A DNA stretch of 64,000 nucleotides from Lacicoccus halitifaciens (GTDB lineage: Bacteria; Bacillota; Bacilli; Staphylococcales; Salinicoccaceae), in assembly GCF_040544485.1 (NCBI RefSeq), contig NZ_JBDZDV010000003.1, positions 193,869-257,868 of the forward strand. The letters are read 5' to 3'. The position numbers and the translations under genes are program-made. The notes under the pieces were generated by a model, which did not search any database, was not told the DNA's origin, and saw only the letters and a program-made list of their open reading frames with translations. The first letter of the stretch is position 1. Every line of letters begins with the position of its first letter. Positions 42,132 to 50,045 of the stretch are shown here, one piece after another.

Positions 42132-43493
42132 TTATTTTGAGTTTTTATAATAGCCTTCTTTTGTTGTCTGCCTGTTCCTTGCGATTGCCAGACTGTCGTC
42201 CGGCACTTCGTCTGTTACCGTCGAGCCGGCTGCGATGAATGAACGGTCCCCGATTTTGACAGGGGCGACCAGGTTTGCATTACAGCCTATGAAAGCATCC
42301 TTGCCGATTTCCGTCCTGAATTTATTCTTGCCATCATAATTCACCGTGATTGTACCACATCCTATGTTGGTGCGCTCGCCTATGCTGGCGTCCCCGATAT
42401 AACTCAGATGGGATACTTTGGATTCATCTTCAAGCTGCGACTTTTTCACTTCGACAAAATTACCAATTTTTACATTCTTTCCAAGCTCCGTACCCGGTCT
42501 GAGCTGGGCGTATGGACCGACAGTCGTCCCTCTGCCCACTTTTGCATCGGTTATGACGGACTGCTTGATCACTGCGTCATCCTCTATATGGGAATCCGTA
42601 ATGTGGGAAGCGGAAGTGATCGTGACGTTCTCTCCGATCACGGTATCGCCGCTCAATACGACCCCCGGATAAATCAGGGTGTCCATGCCGATTTCCACTG
42701 TTGCATCGATATAAGTTGATTTCGGGTCTGTAAAGGTTACCCCGTTCTGCATATGGCGGGTATTGATCTGCTCACGGAGGATCTCCTCGGCCTTCGCGAG
42801 GGCAACCCGGTCATGGATTCCCATCGTTTCATTGAAGTCCGCGGTTTCATAGGCGTCTATCAGCTTGTGTTCCGAAAACATTATGCTGATGACCTCCGGC
42901 AGATGATATTCCTTCTGTGCGTTGTCATTGGTGACTTTATCCAGCGCTTTGAACAATGTCTTATTATCAAAGATGAAGGTGCCTGTATTGATTTCATGAA
43001 GTTCCCTGACCTCTGAAGTGGCATCTTTTTCTTCCACAATCCTCTTCACAGAGCCATCATAATTTCTGACGACCCTGCCGTAGCCGGTCGGCACCTCCGC
43101 TTCGGCGGAAAGTATGGTGGCAAGCGATTTCCTTTCCTTGTGGAATTCAAGGAGATTTTTGATCGTCAGCGGGGAAATCAGAGGCGTATCCCCGTATATG
43201 ACCAGAGTATGCCCTTCCTTACCTGCCAGCGCATCACTCAGCTGACCCACTGCATGCGCCGTACCGAGCTGCTCATCCTGCACCGTCTTCTCCACACTGT
43301 CACCCAGATATTCGCCGACTCCCCGGCTGTCAGGCCCGATGATTGTATGTATTTCATCAAATCCGGCCTCTTTAACGTTATTGATCACATGCTGGATCAT
43401 TGGTAAACCACATAATTCATGTAAGACCTTCGCCTTCCTCGACTTCATGCGTGTTCCCTTGCCGGCCGCCAAGATTATCGCTCGTGTTTGCAT
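42132..43493 (-). CDS. glmU: Bifunctional UDP-N-acetylglucosamine pyrophosphorylase / GlcN-1-P acetyltransferase
   Basis: GlmU supplies UDP-GlcNAc for the cell wall. The N-terminal uridylyltransferase begins AIILAAGKGTRMKS. The C-terminal half is a left-handed beta helix with hexapeptide repeats, and the acetyltransferase region FVEVKKSQL and IGCGTITVNYDGKNK is intact. The 453-residue length is standard. GGAGG six bases from ATG at MQTRAI fixes the start. Confidence 0.97.
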   Translation of the reverse strand: MQTRAIILAAGKGTRMKSRKAKVLHELCGLPMIQHVINNVKEAGFDEIHTIIGPDSRGVGEYLGDSVEKTVQDEQLGTAHAVGQLSDALAGKEGHTLVIYGDTPLISPLTIKNLLEFHKERKSLATILSAEAEVPTGYGRVVRNYDGSVKRIVEEKDATSEVRELHEINTGTFIFDNKTLFKALDKVTNDNAQKEYHLPEVISIMFSEHKLIDAYETADFNETMGIHDRVALAKAEEILREQINTRHMQNGVTFTDPKSTYIDATVEIGMDTLIYPGVVLSGDTVIGENVTITSASHITDSHIEDDAVIKQSVITDAKVGRGTTVGPYAQLRPGTELGKNVKIGNFVEVKKSQLEDESKVSHLSYIGDASIGERTNIGCGTITVNYDGKNKFRTEIGKDAFIGCNANLVAPVKIGDRSFIAAGSTVTDEVPDDSLAIARNRQTTKEGYYKNSK

Positions 43494-43521
43494 AATCACC
43501 CTCCATTTAATCGATATATCA

Positions 43522-43550
43522 ATTATATTTTACTCTATAAGGACTTTCAA
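43522..43550 (-). promoter_or_regulatory. Promoter of glmU-prs
   Basis: TTGAAA and TATAAT with a 17-nt spacer on the minus strand, 29 bases before the glmU start. Confidence 0.85.
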
Positions 43551-43560
43551 GACGAACGTT

Positions 43561-43590
43561 AAGAGTTTGTAACAAAATTAACAAACTCTT
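43561..43590. repeat. Perfect inverted repeat upstream of the glmU promoter
   Basis: AAGAGTTTGT and ACAAACTCTT are perfect arms around ten AT-rich bases. It lies just upstream of the -35 box and has no good T-run, so a protein-binding site is as likely as a terminator. Confidence 0.6.
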
Positions 43591-43606
43591 TCCTGCAAAG
43601 CAAATA

Positions 43607-43649
43607 AAAAATGAGCATAAAACCTGAATCCAGATTTCATGCTCATTTT
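43607..43649 (-). terminator. Terminator of the purR-ridA-spoVG operon
   Basis: AAAATGAGCAT and ATGCTCATTTT, extended by a short inner AAA/TTT pair; the minus strand runs on into TTTTATTTG. Confidence 0.83.
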
Positions 43650-43655
43650 GGAATT

Positions 43656-44030
43656 TTAAACGTTCTTTTCTTCATCATCTTCGTCTTCCATGACAGTTGA
43701 TTCTTCTTCCATTTCCTCTGCCGCTTCTTCTCCGGTACTGCCGTCTTCATCCGTCTTAGGTGTCTCCGGTACGTCTTCGGTTTCATCATAGACCCTCATG
43801 ATTTCTTCCTGCACATGCTGCCTCATATCCGAATGGATCGGGTGGGCAATGTCCCTGAATTCACCGTCCGGTGTCCGCTTGCTCGGCATGGCCACGAAAA
43901 GTCCGTTATTGCCTTCGATCACCCTTAAATCATGGATGACGAACGCATCATCAAACGTGATTGAAACCAACGCCTTCATTCTTGTATCTTGATTATTAAC
44001 TTTACGCAGCCTAACATCTGTAATTTGCAT
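43656..44030 (-). CDS. spoVG: Regulatory nucleic-acid-binding protein SpoVG
   Basis: SpoVG is a small DNA/RNA-binding regulator; in staphylococci it affects capsule, virulence and cell wall genes. The conserved part (residues 1-85) starts MQITDVRLRKV and contains ALVSITFDDAFVIHDLRVIE and FRDIAHPIHSDMR. A highly acidic tail of about 40 residues follows, longer than the B. subtilis protein. GGGGG seven bases from the ATG fixes the start. Confidence 0.95.
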   Translation of the reverse strand: MQITDVRLRKVNNQDTRMKALVSITFDDAFVIHDLRVIEGNNGLFVAMPSKRTPDGEFRDIAHPIHSDMRQHVQEEIMRVYDETEDVPETPKTDEDGSTGEEAAEEMEEESTVMEDEDDEEKNV

Positions 44031-44118
44031 ATCCGTTCCCCCAATACGTTGATATTGTTGGATCAAATGTGTTACTGCTGCAGTCCAATAATGATCAATT
44101 CAGTTATTGCCTAATGTG

Positions 44119-44493
44119 TCATTCTATCGATGCAACAACTTCGATTTCTACCTGAACATCCTTAGGTAGACGACTGACTTCCACACATGACCTTGCTGGT
44201 AATTTACCCTGAAAGTAAGATCCGTAAACCTCATTGATGTGCGGGAAATCGTTCATGTCGGCGATGAAGATCGTCGTCTTGACCACGTCTTCAAAACTCA
44301 AGCCTGCCGCTTCAAGCACATGCCCGACGTTCTTCATCACCTGATCGGTCTGCTCCTTGACATCTTCGGAAATGATCTCGCCTTCCTTAGTGAGGGGGAT
44401 CTGGCCTGATGAGAAGAAGAGGTTGCCGGTCTTCACGCCGTGACTGTACGGCCCCAGAGCCTCCGGGGCTTTATCTGCATTGATCGGTTGCAT
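44119..44493 (-). CDS. ridA: RidA-family enamine/imine deaminase
   Basis: RidA (YabJ) hydrolyses reactive enamines formed by PLP enzymes. The 124-residue protein shows the family layout (APEALGPYSHGVKTGNLFFS) and the C-terminal PARSCVEVSRLPKDVQVEIE with the substrate-binding Arg. AAGGAG precedes the ATG. The order purR-ridA-spoVG is conserved in Bacilli. Confidence 0.95.
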   Translation of the reverse strand: MQPINADKAPEALGPYSHGVKTGNLFFSSGQIPLTKEGEIISEDVKEQTDQVMKNVGHVLEAAGLSFEDVVKTTIFIADMNDFPHINEVYGSYFQGKLPARSCVEVSRLPKDVQVEIEVVASIE

Positions 44494-44507
44494 TCATAAC
44501 ACTCCTT

Positions 44508-45341
44508 TTAGTTGTTATTATCAATATACTCCAAACAGTTGCCTTCTTCTACTACAAAGGACTGGTTATACTCATCGATTTTGGAAACTTTGAGCAGTGA
44601 TGTATAGTCCCTGAACCTTCTGTTCGCCACTTCCTTCGCCTCCACCAGCACACTGACGCCGACGACCCGTGCATTGAATTCCTCCATCAGATTCATCACA
44701 CCTGAAATGGACCCGCCCGCGCGGAGGAAATCATCCACGACGAGGACGCTTGAGCCTTCCTGCAATGTGCGTTTGGAGAGCACCATCGTCTCTATCTTGC
44801 GTGTCGAACCCGATACATAGTTCACGGATACGGTGGAGCCCTCGGTCACTTTATTGTCCTTTCGGATGATCGCAACCGGCGCATTCAGCTTCCTTGCCAC
44901 TGCATTCGCAAGCGAAATGCCTTTTGTCGCGATGGTCACGACCGCATCAATCTGTTCATTCTTATACATCGTCGCGATCAGCTCACCTATGGAATCCATC
45001 AGCGACGGATTGCCCATGATGTCCGACATGTACAGGTATCCCCCCGGCAGCAGCCGGTCGCTTTTCTCGAGGACTTCCTTGAAGCTCGTGACGATGTCCG
45101 CTGCACGTGCCCTGCTGATCTCCGGATGGAATGTGATGCCGCCGCCGGCGCCTGCAGTCGTCCTGATGGTGCCGATGCCGTCCTCTTCAAACACATGTTT
45201 GATGATCCGGATATCCTCACTGATCGAAGACTTCGCCTGATTGAACTGATCCACAAAAAATGTCAGCGGGATGAGGCGGTTTGGGTGGGTGGCTAAATAC
45301 TGCGTCATAAACACCAGACGCTCACTGCGTTTATATTTCAT
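44508..45341 (-). CDS. purR: Purine operon repressor PurR
   Basis: PurR represses purine genes and is relieved by PRPP. The 277-residue protein has an N-terminal winged helix (KYKRSERLVFMTQYLATHPN) and a PRT-type domain with the PRPP motif VLVVDDFLRAGGS. GGAG seven bases from the ATG supports this start. A single PurBox-like half-site (GCGAACATT) lies about 50 bases upstream. Confidence 0.95.
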   Translation of the reverse strand: MKYKRSERLVFMTQYLATHPNRLIPLTFFVDQFNQAKSSISEDIRIIKHVFEEDGIGTIRTTAGAGGGITFHPEISRARAADIVTSFKEVLEKSDRLLPGGYLYMSDIMGNPSLMDSIGELIATMYKNEQIDAVVTIATKGISLANAVARKLNAPVAIIRKDNKVTEGSTVSVNYVSGSTRKIETMVLSKRTLQEGSSVLVVDDFLRAGGSISGVMNLMEEFNARVVGVSVLVEAKEVANRRFRDYTSLLKVSKIDEYNQSFVVEEGNCLEYIDNNN

Positions 45342-45403
45342 GATAACTCTCCAATTCCGTATTATTAAGTAAGATGTTATCATAAATGTTCGCCTTTAGG
45401 CAA

Positions 45404-46249
45404 TTATCCGAGCAATCTCACCCGGTAAACTTCGTTACAGCACCCCCGCATTGAATTATAAACATGGATGGCCTGCCTTTCTTTCTGAACAAGACCGAAC
45501 ACCGTCGGCCCGCTGCCGCTCATCATCGCCTTGTCTGCACCTGAAGCCTCCATATTCTGGATCAGCTTCTTCACTTCTGGATAATGCCTGACCGTCACTT
45601 CTTCCAGATCGTTTTTCATATGGCGGATCACGCCGTCATAATCCCCCGCCAGTGCCGCTTCGACCACTTTTCCGGATGCCGGCTCATGTTTCCCGGGCTC
45701 CAGATGCGAATAGATCGTCTTGGTCGAGACGCCGATTGAGGGCTTTGCGAGTATCACCCATGCATTCGTCGGTTTAGGCAGGAGTTTCACCTCTTCCCCC
45801 CTGCCCGTGCAGAGCGCTGTGCGGCCGTAGACGCAAAAAGGAATGTCCGAGCCCAGCTGCGCACTGAGGTCCGCAAGCTCATCAAGCGGCCGCTCCAGGC
45901 CGTAGAGTTTATTCATTCCCCTGAAAGTCGCAGCCGCATCACTTGAGCCGCCCGCGAGCCCCGCCGCGATCGGTATGTTCTTATCGATGACGATGTTCAC
46001 ACCTGTTTTGATATTGTATGTTTCCATCATCAAGGCCGCAGCCTGGTAAGCCAGATTCTTCCTGTCATTCGGCACATACTGATTTTCGGTCTCTATGATT
46101 ATTTTGTCATCGCTGCGCTTCTCGAAGGACAATTGATCATTCAGATCCACCGTCGTCATCACCATGCTCACTTCATGATAATTGTCCTCACGTTTAAAAA
46201 GAGTATCCAAAGTTAAGTTGATTTTAGCCGGAGCTGTTTCATAATGCAT
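45404..46249 (-). CDS. ispE: 4-diphosphocytidyl-2-C-methyl-D-erythritol kinase
   Basis: IspE phosphorylates CDP-ME, between the steps of ispD and ispF at the other end of this window. The 281-residue GHMP kinase begins MHYETAPAKINLTLDTL and has the ATP loop PIAAGLAGGSSDAAATFRG. The frame is open 93 codons further upstream, but the domain starts here and GGAG is eight bases ahead. Confidence 0.95.
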   Translation of the reverse strand: MHYETAPAKINLTLDTLFKREDNYHEVSMVMTTVDLNDQLSFEKRSDDKIIIETENQYVPNDRKNLAYQAAALMMETYNIKTGVNIVIDKNIPIAAGLAGGSSDAAATFRGMNKLYGLERPLDELADLSAQLGSDIPFCVYGRTALCTGRGEEVKLLPKPTNAWVILAKPSIGVSTKTIYSHLEPGKHEPASGKVVEAALAGDYDGVIRHMKNDLEEVTVRHYPEVKKLIQNMEASGADKAMMSGSGPTVFGLVQKERQAIHVYNSMRGCCNEVYRVRLLG

Positions 46250-46321
46250 AATACTGTCTCCATTTGTCCTGATATTTTTGTCTATTTTAACACAGATCAA
46301 AGATGCATATGAAAAATCCAT

Positions 46322-46362
46322 CAAAATAAAAGGCCCAGCCGCCCGGGAGGCAGCTGAACCTT
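46322..46362 (-). terminator. Terminator of the ABC-2 transporter operon
   Basis: On the minus strand a 14-bp stem (AAGGTTCAGCTGCC with GGCGGCTGGGCCTT, including G-T pairs) has a 5-nt loop and is followed by TTATTTTG. Confidence 0.85.
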
Positions 46363-46397
46363 GCTGGATGCCCTTCATACTTTGTCCATCTCCCCGG

Positions 46398-46488
46398 ATT
46401 CGATTATCTTCGAAGCTTGAGGCCAACTTAATCGAATTTTCGAACTGAATTCGATTATCTCTGAAGCTTGAGTCCGACTTAATCGAAT
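46398..46488. repeat. Tandem pair of stem-loop units, locus 2
   Basis: Two 40-nt units 11 nt apart. Both have arms ATTCGATTA and TAATCGAAT. Their 22-nt loops agree at 18 positions, with GAAGCTTGAG in the centre. The pair lies in the 3' untranslated part of the ABC-2 transcript, between the permease stop and the terminator. Function unknown. Confidence 0.8.
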
Positions 46489-46494
46489 GTCCCA

Positions 46495-47196
46495 TCAACC
46501 ATCTGACTTCCTCCTCTTGAACGCCCACAGGACAATGCTAAGACTCGCAGCCACCCAGGCGAGAAGGATCAGAAACTCTGCTGCACCGCCATCGCCATTG
46601 TAAATATACAAGTTCTGATACAGCGGGAAGTATTCTGCAATCTGCCTTGCGATATGGTCTTCCTCCGTGACCAGAAATTCGATATACGGGGTGAAGCCGA
46701 ACAGGAACATGATCGGTATCAGGTATACGGATGTCGTCGCCACACTCTTGACAAGCAGCCCGATGCCGATGCCGAGGTTCAGGAAGAATATGCCGAGGAG
46801 CATGAGCCCCGCGATATTTTCAAGACTCCAGAAACCGTCCGACTCGATCAGGAAAATGGATGCGGCCAGTGAGATGACAGTCATTAAAATGATCACAAGA
46901 CTTTTCCCCGCTATGAGATCAAGAATCGAGGCCGGTGACTGCAGCAGCCCCCTGAGCGTATCTTTTTCATTCTCTTCCGCCATCATCGTCATCATTCCGC
47001 TGAACGTCACCGACGTGAAGACGACCCCGACGATGATGATCACCAGTTCACTTGGCAGAGCCCCTGCCTCCGGATCCATCCTGCCGAAGAATGCCGCGAG
47101 CACCATCGGTATCAGCACTGAAGTGAACAGCATCATGTTCCTCATGAATTCCTTATAATCCTTTTCAAATATCGCCATCACTCTTGTAATATTCAT
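46495..47196 (-). CDS. ABC-2 type transporter permease (second)
   Basis: A 233-residue ABC-2 permease. An N-terminal amphipathic part (ITRVMAIFEKDYKEFMRN) precedes six hydrophobic segments. A conserved MMAEENEKDTLRGLLQSP sits after the second helix, typical of ABC-2 exporters. ATG is chosen because GGAG is about ten bases upstream; the gene begins two bases after the ATPase gene. It resembles the other permease of this block, so the two may form a heterodimer. The substrate is unknown; export of a peptide, drug or lipid is possible. Confidence 0.85.
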   Translation of the reverse strand: MNITRVMAIFEKDYKEFMRNMMLFTSVLIPMVLAAFFGRMDPEAGALPSELVIIIVGVVFTSVTFSGMMTMMAEENEKDTLRGLLQSPASILDLIAGKSLVIILMTVISLAASIFLIESDGFWSLENIAGLMLLGIFFLNLGIGIGLLVKSVATTSVYLIPIMFLFGFTPYIEFLVTEEDHIARQIAEYFPLYQNLYIYNGDGGAAEFLILLAWVAASLSIVLWAFKRRKSDG

Positions 47197-47197
47197 A

Positions 47198-48037
47198 TTA
47201 GACAAGCTCCTTTCCAGTCACTTTTTTAAACACTTCACCTAATGTCGGGAAATCCGTGCGAATATCGATGACACTCTCGTCGAACAGCGCTGCTCTCAAA
47301 AGGCCGCTGTTCTCCTCATCCCGCCCGACTGTACGGACACCGCCGTCTTCATAAGTCAGGTGCACTTCATTCCTTTTATACTTGTGGCGCAACACTTCCG
47401 GAGCACCGGTTTCCTTGATCACACCTTCATGCAGGAATGCCACCCGGTCACACAATCTCGTCGCTTCATCCATATTATGTGTCGTCAGCATGATCGTCGT
47501 GCCCTCACCCTTCAAATCTTCAAGCATTTCATGGATCTTTTCGGTCGTCGTCGGATCGAGTGCACTCGTCGGCTCATCCAGGAACATCACATCCGGTTTA
47601 TGCAGCACTGCTTTGCACAGTAGCACCCGCTGCTTCATCCCTTTGGAGAGCTTTGAAACCCTCTTGTCCTTTTCATCGGCAAGACCCACCTTATCCAAAA
47701 CTTCATCCACAACCTGTTTAGGCGCACCATACAGTTTCCTGAAAAGTTCGAGGTTGTCCCTGACCGTCAGCCTTTCATATAAGGCACTTTTATCCGACAG
47801 TATGCCTAAGTTCCTTACATATGAAGTTCTGCCAAAATGCCTGCTCCCTGTACCGTTCACTTCAATATCACCGCCGTCCGGTCTGAACTCACCGGTCAAA
47901 AGTTTGATCGTCGTCGTCTTTCCCGATCCGCTCGGGCCAAGAAGTCCGAACACCTCGCCTTTCCCCACTTCAAAATCTATGCCTTTCAATGCATGTTCGT
48001 TGCCGAATGTCTTTTTCAGGTCCGTTACATGTATCAT
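47198..48037 (-). CDS. ABC-2 transporter ATPase
   Basis: A 279-residue ATPase with Walker A GPSGSGKTTTI near residue 37, signature LSKGMKQRVLL, Walker B VMFLDEPTSALDPTT and H-loop TTHNMDEA. The ABC signature has LSKG in place of LSGG, common in this export class. GGAGGG precedes the ATG. It pairs with the downstream permease and probably with the upstream one. A 190-bp gap ahead of it holds a terminator and direct repeats, so it may have its own regulated promoter. Confidence 0.92.
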   Translation of the reverse strand: MIHVTDLKKTFGNEHALKGIDFEVGKGEVFGLLGPSGSGKTTTIKLLTGEFRPDGGDIEVNGTGSRHFGRTSYVRNLGILSDKSALYERLTVRDNLELFRKLYGAPKQVVDEVLDKVGLADEKDKRVSKLSKGMKQRVLLCKAVLHKPDVMFLDEPTSALDPTTTEKIHEMLEDLKGEGTTIMLTTHNMDEATRLCDRVAFLHEGVIKETGAPEVLRHKYKRNEVHLTYEDGGVRTVGRDEENSGLLRAALFDESVIDIRTDFPTLGEVFKKVTGKELV

Positions 48038-48090
48038 CTGTATCCCTCCGTTTTTCGCTTGGTTTGTCCTTGATTCAAGATTACATGCAA

Positions 48091-48119
48091 AATAAAAACA
48101 CCGCGATATCATCACGGTG
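48091..48119 (-). terminator. Terminator-like hairpin between permease 1 and the ATPase gene
   Basis: CACCG and CGGTG enclose GATGATATCG-type loop bases and are followed on the minus strand by TTTTTATTTTG. It would limit read-through from permease 1. Confidence 0.65.
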
Positions 48120-48209
48120 AGTTGTAGTCATTTATTGGCCGGTTGTAGCTGAATACCCGTAAATACTGAGGACGGTATGCTGAACTGTACTCAATAACGG
48201 TGAAGTGTA
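48119..48209 (-). promoter_or_regulatory. Two pairs of direct repeats, candidate LytTR-binding sites
   Basis: On the minus strand TACACTTCA and TACAGTTCA repeat with a 20-bp period, and CTACAACCG and CTACAACTC repeat with a 21-bp period. LytTR-type regulators bind 9-bp direct repeats about two helix turns apart, and the ACAnTTCA core resembles known ones. The regulator gene lies about 0.7 kb upstream. Confidence 0.55.
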
Positions 48210-48227
48210 CCGACCCGGACCGGGCTG

Positions 48228-48923
48228 TTACAGCGATTTCGCCTTCCTGTTGAAAAGCGTAATGAAGAAAATGAAACTGAAGACCACCCAGGCAATCAGA
48301 CTGATATAAGGGCCCGCCAAAAATCCATCTTCAATGTGCCTGATTTGATAGACAGGCGTCAGCTCAAAGAACTGCCTGATAATATTGGACCTGTCCTCGA
48401 TCAGAAAATCTATGTACGGCGACATGGCGAATACGAAAAGCAGAATCATTATGAATAATGACGTCGCCGCCACTGAATTGGAGAGCATGCCGAACGTTGC
48501 AGAGATGAAGTAGAAGAACAGCCATATGAGCACCAGTGCCGGAAAAACGGTGAAGCTCATCATGTTCGTATAGCCAAGCATGAGCAGATTGCCGCCAAGG
48601 ATGATGAAAGTGACCGGAAAGAGCAGCAGCGCCTTGCCCAGAAAATTGGCGGCCATACTCTGCCTGTCGACGATCAGATGCGCCATTGTTCCATGCTCAT
48701 TCTCCTCCGCCACCAGCCCCATCAATATGGCAGCCAGCGCAGATGCAAAGGTGACCCCGATGATGACATTGACGACGATGAACGGCATCGCTGCCCCGGC
48801 CGTTTCCATCCTCTGGAACATCAATGCCATGACGACCGGCAGGAGCAGGCTCGTCAGCATGGACATGTTCACTATGATTTCTTTGGCGTTCATCATGAAT
48901 ACCGCCATTATTTTATGCCTCAT
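48228..48923 (-). CDS. ABC-2 type transporter permease (first)
   Basis: A 231-residue membrane protein with six hydrophobic segments and the same plan as the other permease, including GLVAEENEHGTMAHLIVDRQ after the second helix. SPYIDFLIEDRSNIIRQFFELTPVYQ parallels a C-terminal part of the partner. ATG at MRHKIMAVF has GAGG at good spacing. It follows the LytTR regulator by 25 bases, so the two are co-transcribed. Confidence 0.83.
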   Translation of the reverse strand: MRHKIMAVFMMNAKEIIVNMSMLTSLLLPVVMALMFQRMETAGAAMPFIVVNVIIGVTFASALAAILMGLVAEENEHGTMAHLIVDRQSMAANFLGKALLLFPVTFIILGGNLLMLGYTNMMSFTVFPALVLIWLFFYFISATFGMLSNSVAATSLFIMILLFVFAMSPYIDFLIEDRSNIIRQFFELTPVYQIRHIEDGFLAGPYISLIAWVVFSFIFFITLFNRKAKSL

Positions 48924-48948
48924 GATTTCGACCTCATTTCCAACACCT

Positions 48949-49857
48949 TCACAGTTTGATGAGCCTGTCCTGAATTTCATTGTACTTTGTACGGGACAGG
49001 GGGATTTTGGATTCTTCAGGATTGCTGATCACGACGGAATATGTGTTTTTGGACCATGTGATGATTTCCTTCACTTTATGGAGGTTCACGATGTATGAGC
49101 GGTGGCATCTGTAAAAGCCGTGATCGCCCAGTGACTTCTCGGCATCCTGCAGAGTCGACTCCATTGCGAACTTTTCCCGGGAAATATTGATGAAGACTTT
49201 CCCTTCATTGCTTTCAATGTATTCTATGTCCCGGATATTCACAAATAAAGTCTTATCTTCCGCCTTCACTCTGATTTTGCTTATATGATCCGTCCCGGAT
49301 GTTTTTTCATCCTCCTCAGTTTCGACGCTTTGGAGACCGTCCCGGGTCAGCCGCATGATTTCAGGCTGGACGAGGAATGCATCCTCCGTTTTCGTCACTG
49401 CAACGACTATGCTCTTGTCCTGATCACCAAGCTGGGCTTTCAATTTATGGAACAGATGGATGTTTTCCCTGGTCGCCTGGAAGAAAGGTTCAATGAATAA
49501 TATATGCTCCTGCCGGCACATCAGCCCGAGTATGAAACTGAGCCGCTGATTCAATTCGGCACTTGCCCTGCCGAGCTTTGTCTTACCCTCATCCTCCAAT
49601 TTGAACTGTTTCATCAGATCAGTGACGTCGAATCCCCGGCTGTACCACTTATTGTAGAATGAAATATGATCTTTTATGCTGAGACGCTTATACACCGGGA
49701 TATTGGCTCTTACGATATTGATCTGTCTTGGATCGACCGCTTCTTCCAGGCGGCTCAAATACTCAAAAGGCATCTGGATCGCTTTTACCGTACCGGGTTC
49801 AAATGAGATCTGTCCGCCGGCCGCTTCCCCTGTGAGTTCACTGACGTTTATCTTCAT
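48949..49857 (-). CDS. LytTR transcriptional regulator with a degenerate ABC-ATPase-like N-terminus
   Basis: A 302-residue protein. The last 105 residues are a LytTR DNA-binding domain (LFVNIRDIEYIESNEGKVFI, then FYRCHRSYIVNLHKVKEI). Residues 1-180 look like an ABC ATPase that lost its nucleotide site: VYKRLSIKDHISFYNKWY matches the Q-loop-to-helical part, and RASAELNQRLSFILGLMCRQ followed by ILFIEPFF matches the signature and Walker B region. No Walker A is present. It begins the ABC-2 block and probably controls it, perhaps by contact with transporter parts. This reading of the N-terminus is an inference. Confidence 0.8.
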   Translation of the reverse strand: MKINVSELTGEAAGGQISFEPGTVKAIQMPFEYLSRLEEAVDPRQINIVRANIPVYKRLSIKDHISFYNKWYSRGFDVTDLMKQFKLEDEGKTKLGRASAELNQRLSFILGLMCRQEHILFIEPFFQATRENIHLFHKLKAQLGDQDKSIVVAVTKTEDAFLVQPEIMRLTRDGLQSVETEEDEKTSGTDHISKIRVKAEDKTLFVNIRDIEYIESNEGKVFINISREKFAMESTLQDAEKSLGDHGFYRCHRSYIVNLHKVKEIITWSKNTYSVVISNPEESKIPLSRTKYNEIQDRLIKL

Positions 49858-49919
49858 ATACTTCACGCCTTTCCTTCTCAATTATATAAAAACCCGGCAC
49901 GAAGAACCACAAATCTTTA

Positions 49920-49933
49920 TGAAAACGTATTCA
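49920..49933. promoter_or_regulatory. cre-like site between the LytTR gene and the azoreductase gene
   Basis: TGAAAACGTATTCA fits the CcpA cre pattern and is identical to the site upstream of proBA. It lies about 60 bases upstream of the LytTR gene and 110 bases upstream of the divergent azoreductase gene. Confidence 0.5.
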
Positions 49934-49999
49934 TTTAGATTTCGAGACTTTTTTCCTTCCATTCTGTAAAAACATATTGTAATATAAATATATAGTTAG

Positions 50000-50012
50000 T
50001 TACATTATGTAA
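50000..50012. promoter_or_regulatory. Inverted repeat ahead of the azoreductase gene
   Basis: TTACAT-T-ATGTAA, a short perfect inverted repeat about 35 bases before the start codon. A MarR or DUF24 regulator, common for such reductases, could bind; this is inferred. Confidence 0.4.
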
Positions 50013-50045
50013 TTAAATAAATATATGTTATCCGGAGGAAAGACT

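Noticed and set aside
45385..45397. PurBox upstream of purR
   Set aside because: Only one half-site with two mismatches (GCGAACATT on the minus strand); the required inverted partner about 16 bases away is absent.
46250..46528. A 93-codon in-frame extension upstream of ispE
   Set aside because: It crosses a strong terminator and the stem-loop repeats, has no homology to IspE, and a good ribosome site lies at the shorter start.
48170..48212. A third member of the paired stem-loop family in the ABC-2 gap
   Set aside because: One unit can fold with several G-T pairs, but the adjacent unit cannot; direct repeats with two-turn spacing explain the sequence better.
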